The notes: generated by a model from the letters alone, not told the origin. A DNA stretch of 17,014 nt from Planctomycetaceae bacterium (GCA_031267635.1 JAIRYX010000503.1:1-17014); one strand, 5' to 3'; positions 1 through 8,308 are shown, counted from the stretch's first letter. Numbers and translations: made by a program.

Positions 1-76
1 ATAAAATGACCACCGAAATATACGATCATCGTTTTCCAAATGTTGCCGTATTCATTTTCATTGCGTCTTAATATTT

Positions 77-2296
77 TCACACTTTGTTATATCGTTTTCG
101 CAACCTCTGGCATAGAGCAATGGATATAAACATAAGACCTAAAACAAAGAAAACAATCCGAAAGACATTCCAATAGGGATGTTTCGGTTCCAATACGTAT
201 TGCTCTTCTTGGTCTGCTATTTTTTTCATTTGCCGTTCATTGGGTGGAATATAAGCCATTGTATCAGTCTTTATATCATGTACGGCAGTTAAAGGCGGCC
301 ATTCGGGAAACCAATTCTTAACCAGTTCCTGATTATATCTACTGACATTGGTTACCTCAAATTGATAATCAATTTTACTGTCGCTGGATATATCGGCATC
401 TTCATGAAATGTTCCTTTTTTAGGATAACAAATTCCTTCAAAAAAATCAACTTTATCGACATTAAGAAGATAAGTCTTACCCTCATCATAAGATTTCATT
501 TCACACCGCATGATTAAATGTTGCGGATACATAACATGAATTTCAAATTTTGATTTTTCATCTGGAGCTTGTAGCACAAATACCTTTTTATCTTCGTATA
601 GATATTCTTTTAGAAATTGCAACTTACTTTTTCCCTTGTTATTTACTATAGCATCATTTATCCATTTATCCAAATCTTCATATTGATATCGAGACATCCC
701 TATGATTGTAATTCCTAAAAAAGTAAAAAATGTTCGTCCTCTATCATCTCTCCATTCGTGCCAAGGGGTAATATCACCAATACTCATCTCTCTTTTTGCC
801 TCCGATGTATATTTGAAATGACGGGTTTCAACAATATTTGTTACTTTAAACCGATCAATGATCCATTGTTGATCATAAGAATCTTGAGTCTCGTGGAACC
901 AATACTTCCAAGCCGGTCCCTTTGGAGGATAATACAATCGTATTGTTTCACGTCCCGTTGGAAGTGATTCTATTACTTTACCGTCTTTTTTTTCTTGATA
1001 AAAACTTGATCTGATAGAAAATTCCAATCCATTATAAGAGTGGATATGTTGATCTATTCCTTTTTGCAATTCTTCCAAACTTGGCATTTGGGCAAAACAA
1101 ACAGAAGCAACAATAATCACAAAAAATGATGTAACAAAAAGAAGAATGGATTTCATAATAAATTGACCTTCAAAAAATAAAAACAAGAATGATTTTAAAA
1201 TTCTGTTTCTAATACTCATGTAAAATAATAGAATAAAAAAAATTGCAGATAAAGTAAAACAGATAATTCTAAAATAATTTCTTTTAGTTGGTGCGATATT
1301 TTTTTTAATTAGTTCGTCTGCTTTAGAAAAAGAAATATTTTTGTCAATATAAAAGACAATATCACCACTTCCCGGACGTGAATCCCGTACTCGTGCCCCC
1401 TCAGGTATTGCCATTTCAAAGTCGGATTCCTGCACATGTTTGTTAACATTTTTTATTTGTGACACAAGATATTGATGAATATAATACCCTTGTCCATTTT
1501 TAGTAAAATTACTAATCGTACAATAGCACTTTGGAAAAAATATTCCAATTGCTACTTCTTCAAAATCAGTAGCTTCATATCGTTTTGTCATATAACCATC
1601 AGATGTAGAGTATTCAATTCGTATGGCAGAATAAGTGAGTTGTGGAGCTATGTAATATGTAATTAACATTGCATCTTGCTTTAGATATACAGGATGAATA
1701 CTAGGCATGACATCTGAAAATTCTTTTTTGGGAATACGTATTTGCAATATTTGCGTCTTTATATCATTTATTGTTTTTTCCCCTAAATACTCAATTCTGT
1801 TTCTATGTTTTTCCATAAATTCCGACATTTGAGCCGAAGGAATAGCACCTGCTTTCAAGATACAAAAAAGGGGATCACTTTTACATTCTTCTTCAAGAGA
1901 TGAATGTACTCCAGAAGGATCTGTAATAACCAAAGACCTGTATATTTCTTTATCATCAGGTTGCGGTGTCTCTGTATAGGTAGCTGAAAAATCCCTGCGG
2001 TGCATGCTAACGATAGGAGTCGTTGGCCATCGTAACACCCATTCATCTCCGGCAATAGTTAATTCTGCCGTATAAGGTATGTTACTTTCTTCCCATGACC
2101 ACGGTTGTCCGTTACCATAATCTTTGATCACCATAGAACCATGTTTAAAAACAAATGTTCCAGTCCTAATCAAAGTCTCACGTGCCAATAAGCCATCAAT
2201 CAAAATGTCTTTATTTTGATTATCATCAGGCACACAGAGAAAAAAGAGGAAAATGAAGTATAATAGTATAAAAAATATCTTCATAATTTTTTTCAT
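77..2296 (-). CDS. Tandem-duplicated secreted/membrane protein of unknown function (two paralogous halves fused in frame)
   Basis: I do not recognise a named family. The 739-residue product has two halves of the same design. Half 1 has an N-terminal hydrophobic signal (residues 1-22), an extracytoplasmic beta-rich domain and a membrane helix at about 342-361. Half 2 restarts at Met381 with a typical signal peptide ending in CFAQ, followed by a similar domain and a C-terminal helix at about 712-729 with a basic tail. Both domains carry a GIFFPK/GICYPK-like segment, then an FEVTN-like or VSQIKNV strand. The overall look is LolA-like (outer-membrane lipoprotein-sorting fold), which is inference. 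Met381 (position 1156) has its own GAAGG about 9 nt upstream, so it was probably a separate gene whose neighbour's stop was lost. I chose the start at 2296 because it places MKKIMKIFF directly before the signal. The reading frame stays open to 2350, and 2284 is another option. The gene ends in TGA at 77-79. Confidence 0.75.
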   Translation of the reverse strand: MKKIMKIFFILLYFIFLFFLCVPDDNQNKDILIDGLLARETLIRTGTFVFKHGSMVIKDYGNGQPWSWEESNIPYTAELTIAGDEWVLRWPTTPIVSMHRRDFSATYTETPQPDDKEIYRSLVITDPSGVHSSLEEECKSDPLFCILKAGAIPSAQMSEFMEKHRNRIEYLGEKTINDIKTQILQIRIPKKEFSDVMPSIHPVYLKQDAMLITYYIAPQLTYSAIRIEYSTSDGYMTKRYEATDFEEVAIGIFFPKCYCTISNFTKNGQGYYIHQYLVSQIKNVNKHVQESDFEMAIPEGARVRDSRPGSGDIVFYIDKNISFSKADELIKKNIAPTKRNYFRIICFTLSAIFFILLFYMSIRNRILKSFLFLFFEGQFIMKSILLFVTSFFVIIVASVCFAQMPSLEELQKGIDQHIHSYNGLEFSIRSSFYQEKKDGKVIESLPTGRETIRLYYPPKGPAWKYWFHETQDSYDQQWIIDRFKVTNIVETRHFKYTSEAKREMSIGDITPWHEWRDDRGRTFFTFLGITIIGMSRYQYEDLDKWINDAIVNNKGKSKLQFLKEYLYEDKKVFVLQAPDEKSKFEIHVMYPQHLIMRCEMKSYDEGKTYLLNVDKVDFFEGICYPKKGTFHEDADISSDSKIDYQFEVTNVSRYNQELVKNWFPEWPPLTAVHDIKTDTMAYIPPNERQMKKIADQEEQYVLEPKHPYWNVFRIVFFVLGLMFISIALCQRLRKRYNKV

Positions 2297-2406
2297 TTCA
2301 TAAAGCACATTAATAACTATGTAATCTAAACTTTTGCAAAATTCCATCATAGCTCTTAAAATAAGCGTTCAAACGCATGTTAAATTGGTCTAAAAAAGTT
2401 AATCGT

Positions 2407-3163
2407 TCATTTTGCCAAGCCAAGACGGGCGAGCAATGCTTGCATGCGTTGCACGGTTTTTCCGGTAAAATCCAGGCGTTCGATAGTCCAATTGATTACG
2501 TTACGCAACGATTCTTTCAGCATAGCGCGGCAACTTTCGCCAATCGTTGTTGCTCACGAGAATCTGACGCGGTTCCGCGTCGTTCTTATGTTTCCACAAG
2601 ATCACGATGCGAACCTTGTGCATAACATTCGGAATCGTAACGTTTACCGCAAGATACCATTGAATGCCATTCTCTGTCGTCATCTTTGTACGGTCTTCGG
2701 CGGGAATCGTTTTGGCAAATTCTTCTACCGTTATCTTGCGACCTTTGAAATTAATCGTGCGATTAAATTTCACATCGCCAACATAACGACGATTCGTTCC
2801 ATCCGCATTTTTCAGTGAGTCAATGAAATTCAACATCTCGACCGTCGAGTAAACACTATCGAAGGTAAACGTACCGGAAATGTTTTGATCATGACATTGT
2901 TGAATCAACTCCATTGCCAAACGCAGAAGTTTTGTGAAATCTTCTTTTGTCAATTCGCATTGTTCCGCTTTTTTATAGCGGCGAAAATCAATCGGATAAT
3001 GTTTGCCGCTTGTCGGATGAACATAATCAATAAAGAGCAAATCATGTCCGTAAACGTAGCGTTGATTCGCGACATGATTACGCTGCGAAGTGTTGCGAAA
3101 ATGCCGTCCAACAAAATTCTCCACTGCGTTTTGTACCACTTGAGGCGTTTTAACGATAATCAT
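2407..3163 (-). pseudogene. Degenerate IS4/IS701-like DDE transposase with internal deletion and frameshift
   Basis: The open part, 3163 down to 2501, reads YGHDLLFIDYVHP, then GKHYPIDFRRYKK, then FTFDSVYSTVEMLNFIDSL and YVGDVKFNRT. This is the order seen in the RNase-H-like core of IS4/IS701-type transposases, with the second catalytic Asp in TFDS. The frame then breaks near 2540-2550, just after VSNNDW. In another frame the sequence continues as GESCRAMLKESLRNVINW to RMQALLARLGLAK and a TGA at 2407-2409, which looks like the natural C-terminus. The roughly 100 residues expected between these parts, including the YxxRWxIE segment with the catalytic Glu, are absent. The first catalytic Asp is also not visible: the N-terminus reads IIVKTPQVV where family members usually have an IIVDDT-like stretch, and an upstream TAA closes the frame. 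A good ribosome site (GGAAGGA) precedes 3163. The element is inactive. The family name is by recognition only. Confidence 0.7.
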
Positions 3164-3253
3164 CGGATTCCTTCCTGCTTTGAAATAAATTTTTTAACTG
3201 GGGTTCACCTAGCCCTGACACCGTTAATTATAACAGGTTTGGGGAATTTGTAA

Positions 3254-3584
3254 AAGTTTAGTTGTAATTTATCAAAAAGACTTTTTTATGATGGCTCAAA
3301 TTGTATCTGGTATGAAACTAATGTTACATTTTCGAATGTGATTCATAATCCATATCAACTTGTTTTTAAAGCGTATATTGATGTTATTAGAAATGGTAGG
3401 TATATTGAAATGGAAAGTGAGGAGAGGAAACCAGAAGGGATCTTTATATCATTTGAACCAATTTCAAAATAATACGGGGATAACAGGATTAGATTTGAAT
3501 GGTGTACCAACACTTGGTGGCACAAGCATCAATAATACATTAAATATTAATATACTTACTGTACTTGAGTTTTCGGTTTTATGA
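3254..3584 (+). pseudogene. Frameshifted fragment of an unknown protein
   Basis: From 3254 to 3472 there are 72 open codons without a plausible start. They read as ordinary protein (FYDGSNCIWYETN, then NPYQLVFKAYIDVIRNGRY, then PEGIFISFEPISK) and end at a TAA in an A-rich run at 3467-3472. In the +1 frame the sequence continues protein-like (NTGITGLDLNGVPTLGG, then NINILTVLEFSVL) to a TGA at 3582-3584. The simplest reading is one C-terminal gene fragment with a frameshift near 3470. The 5' part is missing because the region before 3254 has stops in this frame. No family is recognised. It is wedged between two transposase remnants, so an insertion probably truncated it. Confidence 0.4.
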
Positions 3585-4199
3585 ATGGAGAGCAAACCGA
3601 ATTTTACGGCATAATGACGTCAATAAAAACCGGAATTTTAAGTGCAAGAAGTATAACGCCCACACTTGACGTCGTACATTTGATACTTTCACCGAACCAT
3701 GAAATCCTTGCCCGCGTTCCACATAACTATTTTGAAACCGCATTAACCGCTCCAACACATGACTTGCCCGATGGTAATTGGGATACTTGAAATGTTTTGT
3801 CCACTCATTTTAGCTATGACATACATCCAATACCCTTTTCGAAACAACTTCGCAAAGCAACACTGCAAAATAACTCCGCTCAAATTTCGTTTTGCCCAGC
3901 GACAAAGTGCAAGGATAAAGTGTACATCCCTTGCCGTCACGCAACGTGATATGTCGATAATCAATTTTAAGTTTGGAACTGGTGCGAGTATCCTTCATAC
4001 AATAACCTTCGACAAAATTATCTGAAAATAGTTCTGGGTGTAACACAAACTGATCAGCAACTCATTCCCGAAAAAGTGTGGAATCGTTGATTATATGGGA
4101 ATACAGGTCTTGCGTAATCGAAAGACGTACTGTACAATGCTTTGATGATGTTTACTGACAGGCAAAGGATGCGTGCTTATGGGCAAAAGTCCTTGCCAT
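3579..4199 (-). pseudogene. Decayed transposase with three in-frame stops and a large internal deletion
   Basis: One reading frame, starting at ATG 4199, can be followed to a TAA at 3579-3581 through stops at 4154-4152 (TAA), 4064-4062 (TGA) and 3812-3810 (TAA). Between the stops it is clearly protein: KHCTVRLSITQDLYSHIINDS, then FVLHPELFSDNFVEGYCMKD, then YRHITLRDGKG, and after the third stop YHRASHVLERLMRFQN, then GQGFHGS and RRQVWAL. I recognise this order from a transposase family with HPELFP near the N-terminus and HRTSNMLDRLM...YFHG...RAWAL near the C-terminus. Family members have some 200 further residues between these parts, so the catalytic core is deleted. The last 78 bp recur at 13264-13341 on the opposite strand. 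The family assignment is from memory and needs a search, but the decay itself is directly visible. Confidence 0.55.
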
Positions 4200-4449
4200 A
4201 ATACTGTCCTTTCAATGCCCCTATTATGGTATTTTTCTAAAAAATTAAGACTCCCCCAAATGCGAAATAAACAGAAAATGCCAATATAAATAATACTAAA
4301 AATTGTCATCGGGTGGGTATTTATTACTTCCACACAAATGTGCCTTTTTCGCTGTCACATGACCTATGATGTTTAAGGATGTGAAAATTTTTGTACATCT
4401 CTTTAGTTTAACAATACAGACTTTCAAACGCTCAACTTGGGAGAATATC

Positions 4450-5421
4450 ATGTTATCGCTCGTTATTCCTGTTTATAATGAAGAGGGAAGTATTGTTCAG
4501 TTGCATCGCGAGATTTGTGACGTGGTGACAACGAATAATTATAAAATTGAAATTATTTTCGTTGACGACGGCTCGCGAGATAAGTCATGGGAGATTATCG
4601 AAACGTTGGCGAAAGATGATTTGCGTATTCAGGCGATTCGTTTTCGTCGGAATTTTGGAAAAGCGGCGGCACTCAATGCCGGTTTTGAAGCGGCAAGCGG
4701 CGATTTAGTGATGACACTTGATGCTGATTTGCAGGACGATCCGCACGAAATTCCTGAATTTCTGCAAATGATGGCAACAAGTCTCGATGTGGTCAGCGGC
4801 TGGAAACAAACGCGGCACGACCCTTGGCATAAAGTTTTGCCGTCCCGAATTTTTAATGCAACAGTCAGTTGGTTGACTGGTGTGAAACTTCACGATCATA
4901 ATTGCGGGATGAAAATTTACCGTCGTCAAATTTTCGACGAAATCACGCTTTATGGCGAATTGCATCGGTTCGTTCCGGTTCTCGCCGCCGCACGAGGTTA
5001 TACAGTCGGCGAAAAAATCGTGCAGCATCGTCCGCGAACTACTGGTAAATCGAAATACGGTTTTACGCGGTTTGTCAAAGGTTTTCTCGACCTTCTCACC
5101 GTGAAATTCATCACCGGCTACGGTCAGCGTCCACAGCATTTTATGGGAACATGCGGATTGGTTTCGTTTACTATCGGGATGATAACGATTCTTTATTACG
5201 CCTTTCGGCGGATTTTTTCCGGCATTTTGGTTATGACACATTACGTGGAAGCTGAAAAAATGTTTTTATTGAAAGATCATCCGGGCGTGATTTTCGGTGT
5301 TGTCTTGCTTTTGTTCGGTGCGCAGTTAGTTACGGTCGGAATTATCGCCGAGTTGTTTATTTCGTATCAAAACAGACGTTCTAAAGATTATTCGATTCGC
5401 CAAACGATTAAAAAAAACTAA
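4450..5421 (+). CDS. Family 2 glycosyltransferase, DPM1/DPG synthase-like, with two C-terminal membrane helices
   Basis: This is a 323-residue GT-A enzyme that probably transfers a sugar from a nucleotide donor to polyprenyl phosphate at the inner face of the membrane. The N-terminus has LSLVIPVYNEE (residues 2-12). VDDGSRD follows from residue 38, and the DxD-type metal/nucleotide motif DADLQDD from residue 91. RRNFGKAAALNAGF, NCGMKIYRR and GELHRFVPVLA, with RPRTTGKSKYGF after them, are typical of the DPM1/DPG/PgsB-like subfamily. Two helices at about 233-255 and 279-305 anchor the C-terminus, with a basic tail. I chose ATG 4450 because GGGAG lies 6 nt upstream and it gives the standard MLSLVIPVYNEE start. 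The frame is open back to 4366, but those codons look non-coding. It sits alone between decayed regions, so the exact acceptor and sugar cannot be inferred. Confidence 0.9.
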   Translation: MLSLVIPVYNEEGSIVQLHREICDVVTTNNYKIEIIFVDDGSRDKSWEIIETLAKDDLRIQAIRFRRNFGKAAALNAGFEAASGDLVMTLDADLQDDPHEIPEFLQMMATSLDVVSGWKQTRHDPWHKVLPSRIFNATVSWLTGVKLHDHNCGMKIYRRQIFDEITLYGELHRFVPVLAAARGYTVGEKIVQHRPRTTGKSKYGFTRFVKGFLDLLTVKFITGYGQRPQHFMGTCGLVSFTIGMITILYYAFRRIFSGILVMTHYVEAEKMFLLKDHPGVIFGVVLLLFGAQLVTVGIIAELFISYQNRRSKDYSIRQTIKKN

Positions 5422-5466
5422 TTATTTACCCTATTCGGCAGCAGTTTCAAGTTAAGCATAATTGTT

Positions 5467-5802
5467 TTATTTTCCTTGGTTTAGTATTTTTTTTGTTGAG
5501 ACGTGGTTCTTTCTTTTTAGGTTTTTCTTATTGGTATTTTTTTTGAAGGCGGTCGTTTGGTGAAATTTTTTATATTCGACCGGTTTTGCGAGCTCGAAGA
5601 GGAAGAATCTGATTTCTTCCGGTTTCATTGTAATTTCATGACCGATATAATACGTCGATAATTTTAGCGGTTGCTCGGGTTGGGCAACTTCGATGGACAA
5701 CATAATACATTGCATGATTGTATCACCGTCGCGAGTGGAAGTTTTGGGTTGCACGGCGAATCGGAAGTTGTTTTCCGGTTTCAGGACTTTCCAAATATCC
5801 TT
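5467..5802 (-). pseudogene. C-terminal fragment of an unknown protein
   Basis: An open frame runs from 5802 to a TAA at 5467 and reads as real protein in its first two thirds: DIWKVLKPENNFRFAVQ, then GDTIMQCIMLSIEVAQPEQP, then YYIGHEITMKPEEIRFFLFE. After that it becomes very lysine-rich and low complexity. A GTG at 5754 is the only possible start and would cut into the homogeneous part. A stop lies directly upstream, and a different frame before it (RVANKRIFGKS) also looks coding, which suggests a frameshift. I do not recognise the family. It could be a short functional gene starting at 5754, but no ribosome site is visible there. Confidence 0.35.
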
Positions 5803-5844
5803 TTATTAGCAACACGACTTCCGTTATTAGGTATGGAATTTCCT

Positions 5845-5897
5845 CGGAAGTTTCCCAGATCTCCAAGAAAGTTCCCCAGAGTTCCGGGAAACTTCCG
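5845..5897. repeat. 12-bp inverted repeat with internal direct repeats
   Basis: CGGAAGTTTCCC at 5845-5856 is exactly complementary to GGGAAACTTCCG at 5886-5897. Between them GAAAGTTCCCCAGA (5867-5880) is a near copy of GGAAGTTTCCCAGA (5847-5860). The whole stretch can fold as a hairpin with a 29-nt loop. It lies between two gene fragments, has no T-run, and resembles a small interspersed repeat more than a terminator. Confidence 0.5.
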
Positions 5898-6121
5898 CTG
5901 GTACAGGGGATTTTTAGGGATTTTAGAGACGGTGGATTCTCCCAGAAATTATTCTAAAGCATTGAAAACAATGAGCTTGCGGGATGAATTAAAATTCTTG
6001 AGAATCTATTCTTCGTTGCTGATGATTTCATCTGCCCCACAAATTCCGACTGTTCCAGTTGACCTTTGGAAACACGAAGTAATTTAGATAGTATTGGTGT
6101 TTTAGGTAGAATTTTTGGTGA

Positions 6122-6244
6122 ATAGGTCGCGGTTTGTTGTTTTCTTACGCCGCGGGTGCAAGCCGGGAAGTCGGCGATTGGCGTTGGATGCTCTATGAAT
6201 ATCCTGTTTTGGACGGAATTGAGATTCGGTATAACATGAGTTAA
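6122..6244 (+). pseudogene. C-terminal gene fragment of about 40 codons
   Basis: Forty open codons read GRGLLFSYAAGASREVGDW, then RWMLYEYPVLDGIEIRYNMS, and end in TAA TAG at 6242-6247. A TGA lies directly upstream and no start codon is present, so only the end of a gene survives. Codon choice resembles the intact neighbours. No family is recognised. It ends 127 bases before the FlgI-like gene on the same strand. Confidence 0.35.
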
Positions 6245-6370
6245 TAGCTACCAAAATTCATATTCTCCAAATTGTTCTTCAAAAATAAAAAATTCCTCTT
6301 GAACCTTCGGCGGGATTTTCTTACGATTCGGGTGAAATGATTCCATTTCTGAATGATTCCAGGTACAACA

Positions 6371-8119
6371 ATGAAAAGAAGAGCATTTCTATCACTTTTA
6401 CTTTGTACGCCGTTTTGTTGGTCGTTGATGGGATGTAAAAACCCTCTTGCGCCGCGCGGTGGTAACAATTTTCAAGCGAAACCGATTCCGCGAAACCGCT
6501 TGCTTGCCGATTACGCAACGCCGGGTGGTAGTAGCTGGAATTATTTTGTTGTGGACAACATTAGTATTGTCTCTGAATTGAGCGGAACCGGAGGTGTTGA
6601 GTCCGATTCGCGTTATCGGCAGGTAGTGCGAAACTCGCTTCAGCGGGATGAAATCAAAAATATTGATCAATGGCTTGATTCGCCGACAACTTCAATTGTC
6701 CACGTTAAGGGAAAAATTCCGCCGGGAATTCTTAAAGGAGAAACGTTTGATGTGGAAGTTACCCTTCCGCCGGGAAGCGAAACGACAAGTCTTCGCGGCG
6801 GCTGGCTTTATAAAACGTCGCTTTCGGAAATGCAGGATTTTCATTCGGGACATACATGGGCGTATGTGAAAGGTCCCCTCTTGCTTGATCCCTCCGATGA
6901 AAACAAATCAAGAGCAGATAATGGAAAACGAGCGACGGTTTTGGGCAAAGCGGTTTGTATGCATGATCGTGATTTCACGCTCACACTGGATCGCGAGGGA
7001 CGAAATGAAGGACAGCTCGCACAAGTTGCCTCCGAAATTGAGCAGCGCATTAACCGCAGATTCAAGATTCCCGGTGAGCCAACCGGCGTTGCAAAAGCGA
7101 AATCGCAGCCGTCCGTTTCGGTTGACGTGAAAATGCACCCGGATTATCGGGTTGCGCCGAATCGATACCTCGCGGTTTTGCTCTCGATTCGTTGTTTTGA
7201 AAATGAAACGGAACAAACGAAACGTCTTGAAGAACTGAAAAATGAATTGCTTGATCCGTCAACGTCATTGCTGGCAGCGTTGCAGTTAGAAGCTCTTTCG
7301 GGTAAGGCGGGAGCGGAGTCGCTCAATGAAGGATTAAAAAGTCCCAACGAAAACATCCGTTTTTATTCTGCAGAAGCATTGGCATATATGAGCAAGCCGG
7401 GCGTTGGCGAAATTCTGGCGGATATTACGCGTCAGAATTTGGAAAAACGTGCGTCGGCGATTCTTGCGTTGACAGCAATGGGGAGTAATCAGGAGGCGAT
7501 GGAAAGTCTCGTACCGTTGTTGGCGGAAGATGATCCGTCGCTGCGATACAGTGCCTTTTGGGCGATATGGCGGCGCGACCCGGAACATCCAAGTATCCGC
7601 GGCGAGCAACTCGGAAAGGATCAAGTCAATTATCATGTCTTGAACACACGTCAGCCAATGGTTCATGTATTGAAGTCGCGGCGGAATGAAATCGTGCTTT
7701 TCTCGCAAAATATCGCGTTAAACGGACCGTTTGTCGGTAATGCCGGACCACAAATTATGGTGGACGTGGCTGCGCCGAATCAAGTGAAAGTCGTGCGCGT
7801 CAATCCCGGCGGTATCAATTCGACGCGAATTATTCCCAACTCTCTGGATACTATTTTACGGGCGATTGCCGAGCTAAGCGGTTCGTATCAGGACATGCTT
7901 GATTTCCTTGGCGAAACAAATACGCAACAGCCCAACGGACAGCGTGCGCTGACGTGCCAGTATGTGATTGACGCTGATGTTCAAGGAAAAGAACGTTCCT
8001 ACTCTTCCGGGATGTATGCCGATCAAGAAGACGATACAAAAACAATCGCTCCGCCGAAAAAAAAATCAGTGTTCGAGAGAATAAATCCCGTAACATGGTT
8101 TGCTAGTGAAGATCCCTGA
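6371..8119 (+). CDS. FlgI-like (P-ring-like) lipoprotein with HEAT-type repeats
   Basis: The 582-residue product begins MKRRAFLSLLLCTPFCW followed by SLMGC, a signal peptide with a plausible lipobox (Cys22), so it is probably a lipoprotein. Residues of about 45-265 resemble the flagellar P-ring protein FlgI: VDNISIVSELSGTGG, then KGKIPPGILKGETFDVEVTL, then TTSLRGGWLYKTSL, HTWAYVKGPLL, and later FTLTLDREGRNEGQLAQVAS. Residues of about 280-410 contain HEAT-type alpha repeats (LLAALQLEALSGKAG, ENIRFYSAEALAYMSKPGVG, DDPSLRYSAFWAIWRRD). The remaining C-terminus is unrecognised. ATG 6371 is chosen because it gives the signal peptide and has AGG about 7 nt upstream; an in-frame ATG at 6353 is less likely. 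No flagellar gene is nearby, and FlgI itself is shorter and lacks HEAT repeats. It is therefore better called a P-ring-like envelope protein than true FlgI. Confidence 0.8.
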   Translation: MKRRAFLSLLLCTPFCWSLMGCKNPLAPRGGNNFQAKPIPRNRLLADYATPGGSSWNYFVVDNISIVSELSGTGGVESDSRYRQVVRNSLQRDEIKNIDQWLDSPTTSIVHVKGKIPPGILKGETFDVEVTLPPGSETTSLRGGWLYKTSLSEMQDFHSGHTWAYVKGPLLLDPSDENKSRADNGKRATVLGKAVCMHDRDFTLTLDREGRNEGQLAQVASEIEQRINRRFKIPGEPTGVAKAKSQPSVSVDVKMHPDYRVAPNRYLAVLLSIRCFENETEQTKRLEELKNELLDPSTSLLAALQLEALSGKAGAESLNEGLKSPNENIRFYSAEALAYMSKPGVGEILADITRQNLEKRASAILALTAMGSNQEAMESLVPLLAEDDPSLRYSAFWAIWRRDPEHPSIRGEQLGKDQVNYHVLNTRQPMVHVLKSRRNEIVLFSQNIALNGPFVGNAGPQIMVDVAAPNQVKVVRVNPGGINSTRIIPNSLDTILRAIAELSGSYQDMLDFLGETNTQQPNGQRALTCQYVIDADVQGKERSYSSGMYADQEDDTKTIAPPKKKSVFERINPVTWFASEDP

Positions 8120-8276
8120 TAAGTGCTCGTTCGCGGTACTTTTTACTCCCGCTTCTTCAGAAACGATTGGGACTCAGGGGACTACCGGAACAGGATACAT
8201 AGCTGCTCCTATGCATAATGATCTTGTTCCTCGTGTCCCAGTTGTTCACCGGAAGGTTTCCCAGACTGTTTTCTGA
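8106..8276 (+). CDS. Possible small ORF, or gene fragment, overlapping the FlgI-like gene
   Basis: A GTG-started frame of 56 codons overlaps the last 14 bases of the preceding gene in another frame and ends at TGA 8274-8276. It reads FAVLFTPASSETIGTQGTT, then GYIAAPMHNDLVPRVPVVHR, then KVSQTVF, which has ordinary protein composition. No ribosome site is visible, and the same DNA holds a long imperfect palindrome, so the open frame may be accidental or a decayed remnant. No family is recognised. Confidence 0.25.
   Translation: MKIPDKCSFAVLFTPASSETIGTQGTTGTGYIAAPMHNDLVPRVPVVHRKVSQTVF
8161..8250. other. Imperfect 90-bp palindrome (possible terminator or structured RNA)
   Basis: The arms AACGATTGGGACTC (8161-8174) and GTGTCCCAGTTGTT pair at 11 of 14 positions. 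Inside them GGAACAGGAT pairs with ATCTTGTTCC, and CATAG pairs with CTATG around the loop CTGCTC. It lies about 40 bases after the stop of the FlgI-like lipoprotein gene. There is no clear T-run, so a terminator role is only possible. Confidence 0.35.
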
Positions 8277-8308
8277 TGTTTTTTTCTTGAGAAAGATATT
8301 CTATGTTC

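Noticed and set aside
1..29. Possible gene start on the - strand at 29 (MIVYFGGHF...) preceded by GGAAAA.
   Set aside because: Only nine codons are visible before the window ends, too few to support a gene.
3581..3790. 69-codon + frame ending NYFETALTAPTHDLPDGNWDT.
   Set aside because: It is antisense to the transposase remnant, whose - strand reading keeps frame across the region and matches a family pattern.
4091..4333. 80-codon frame on the - strand upstream of the glycosyltransferase.
   Set aside because: It overlaps the decayed transposase in a different frame that is clearly more protein-like, and has no recognisable features. The remaining bases, 4200-4449, show nothing else.
4705..5241. 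178-codon frame antisense to the glycosyltransferase.
   Set aside because: It is a shadow of a strongly supported gene, with histidine- and cysteine-rich nonsense composition.
5671..6087. 138-codon + frame including repeated RKFPRSPRKFPRVP.
   Set aside because: The repeat is the translation of the hairpin repeat at 5845-5897, and the first third is antisense to a better fragment. No ribosome site or family.
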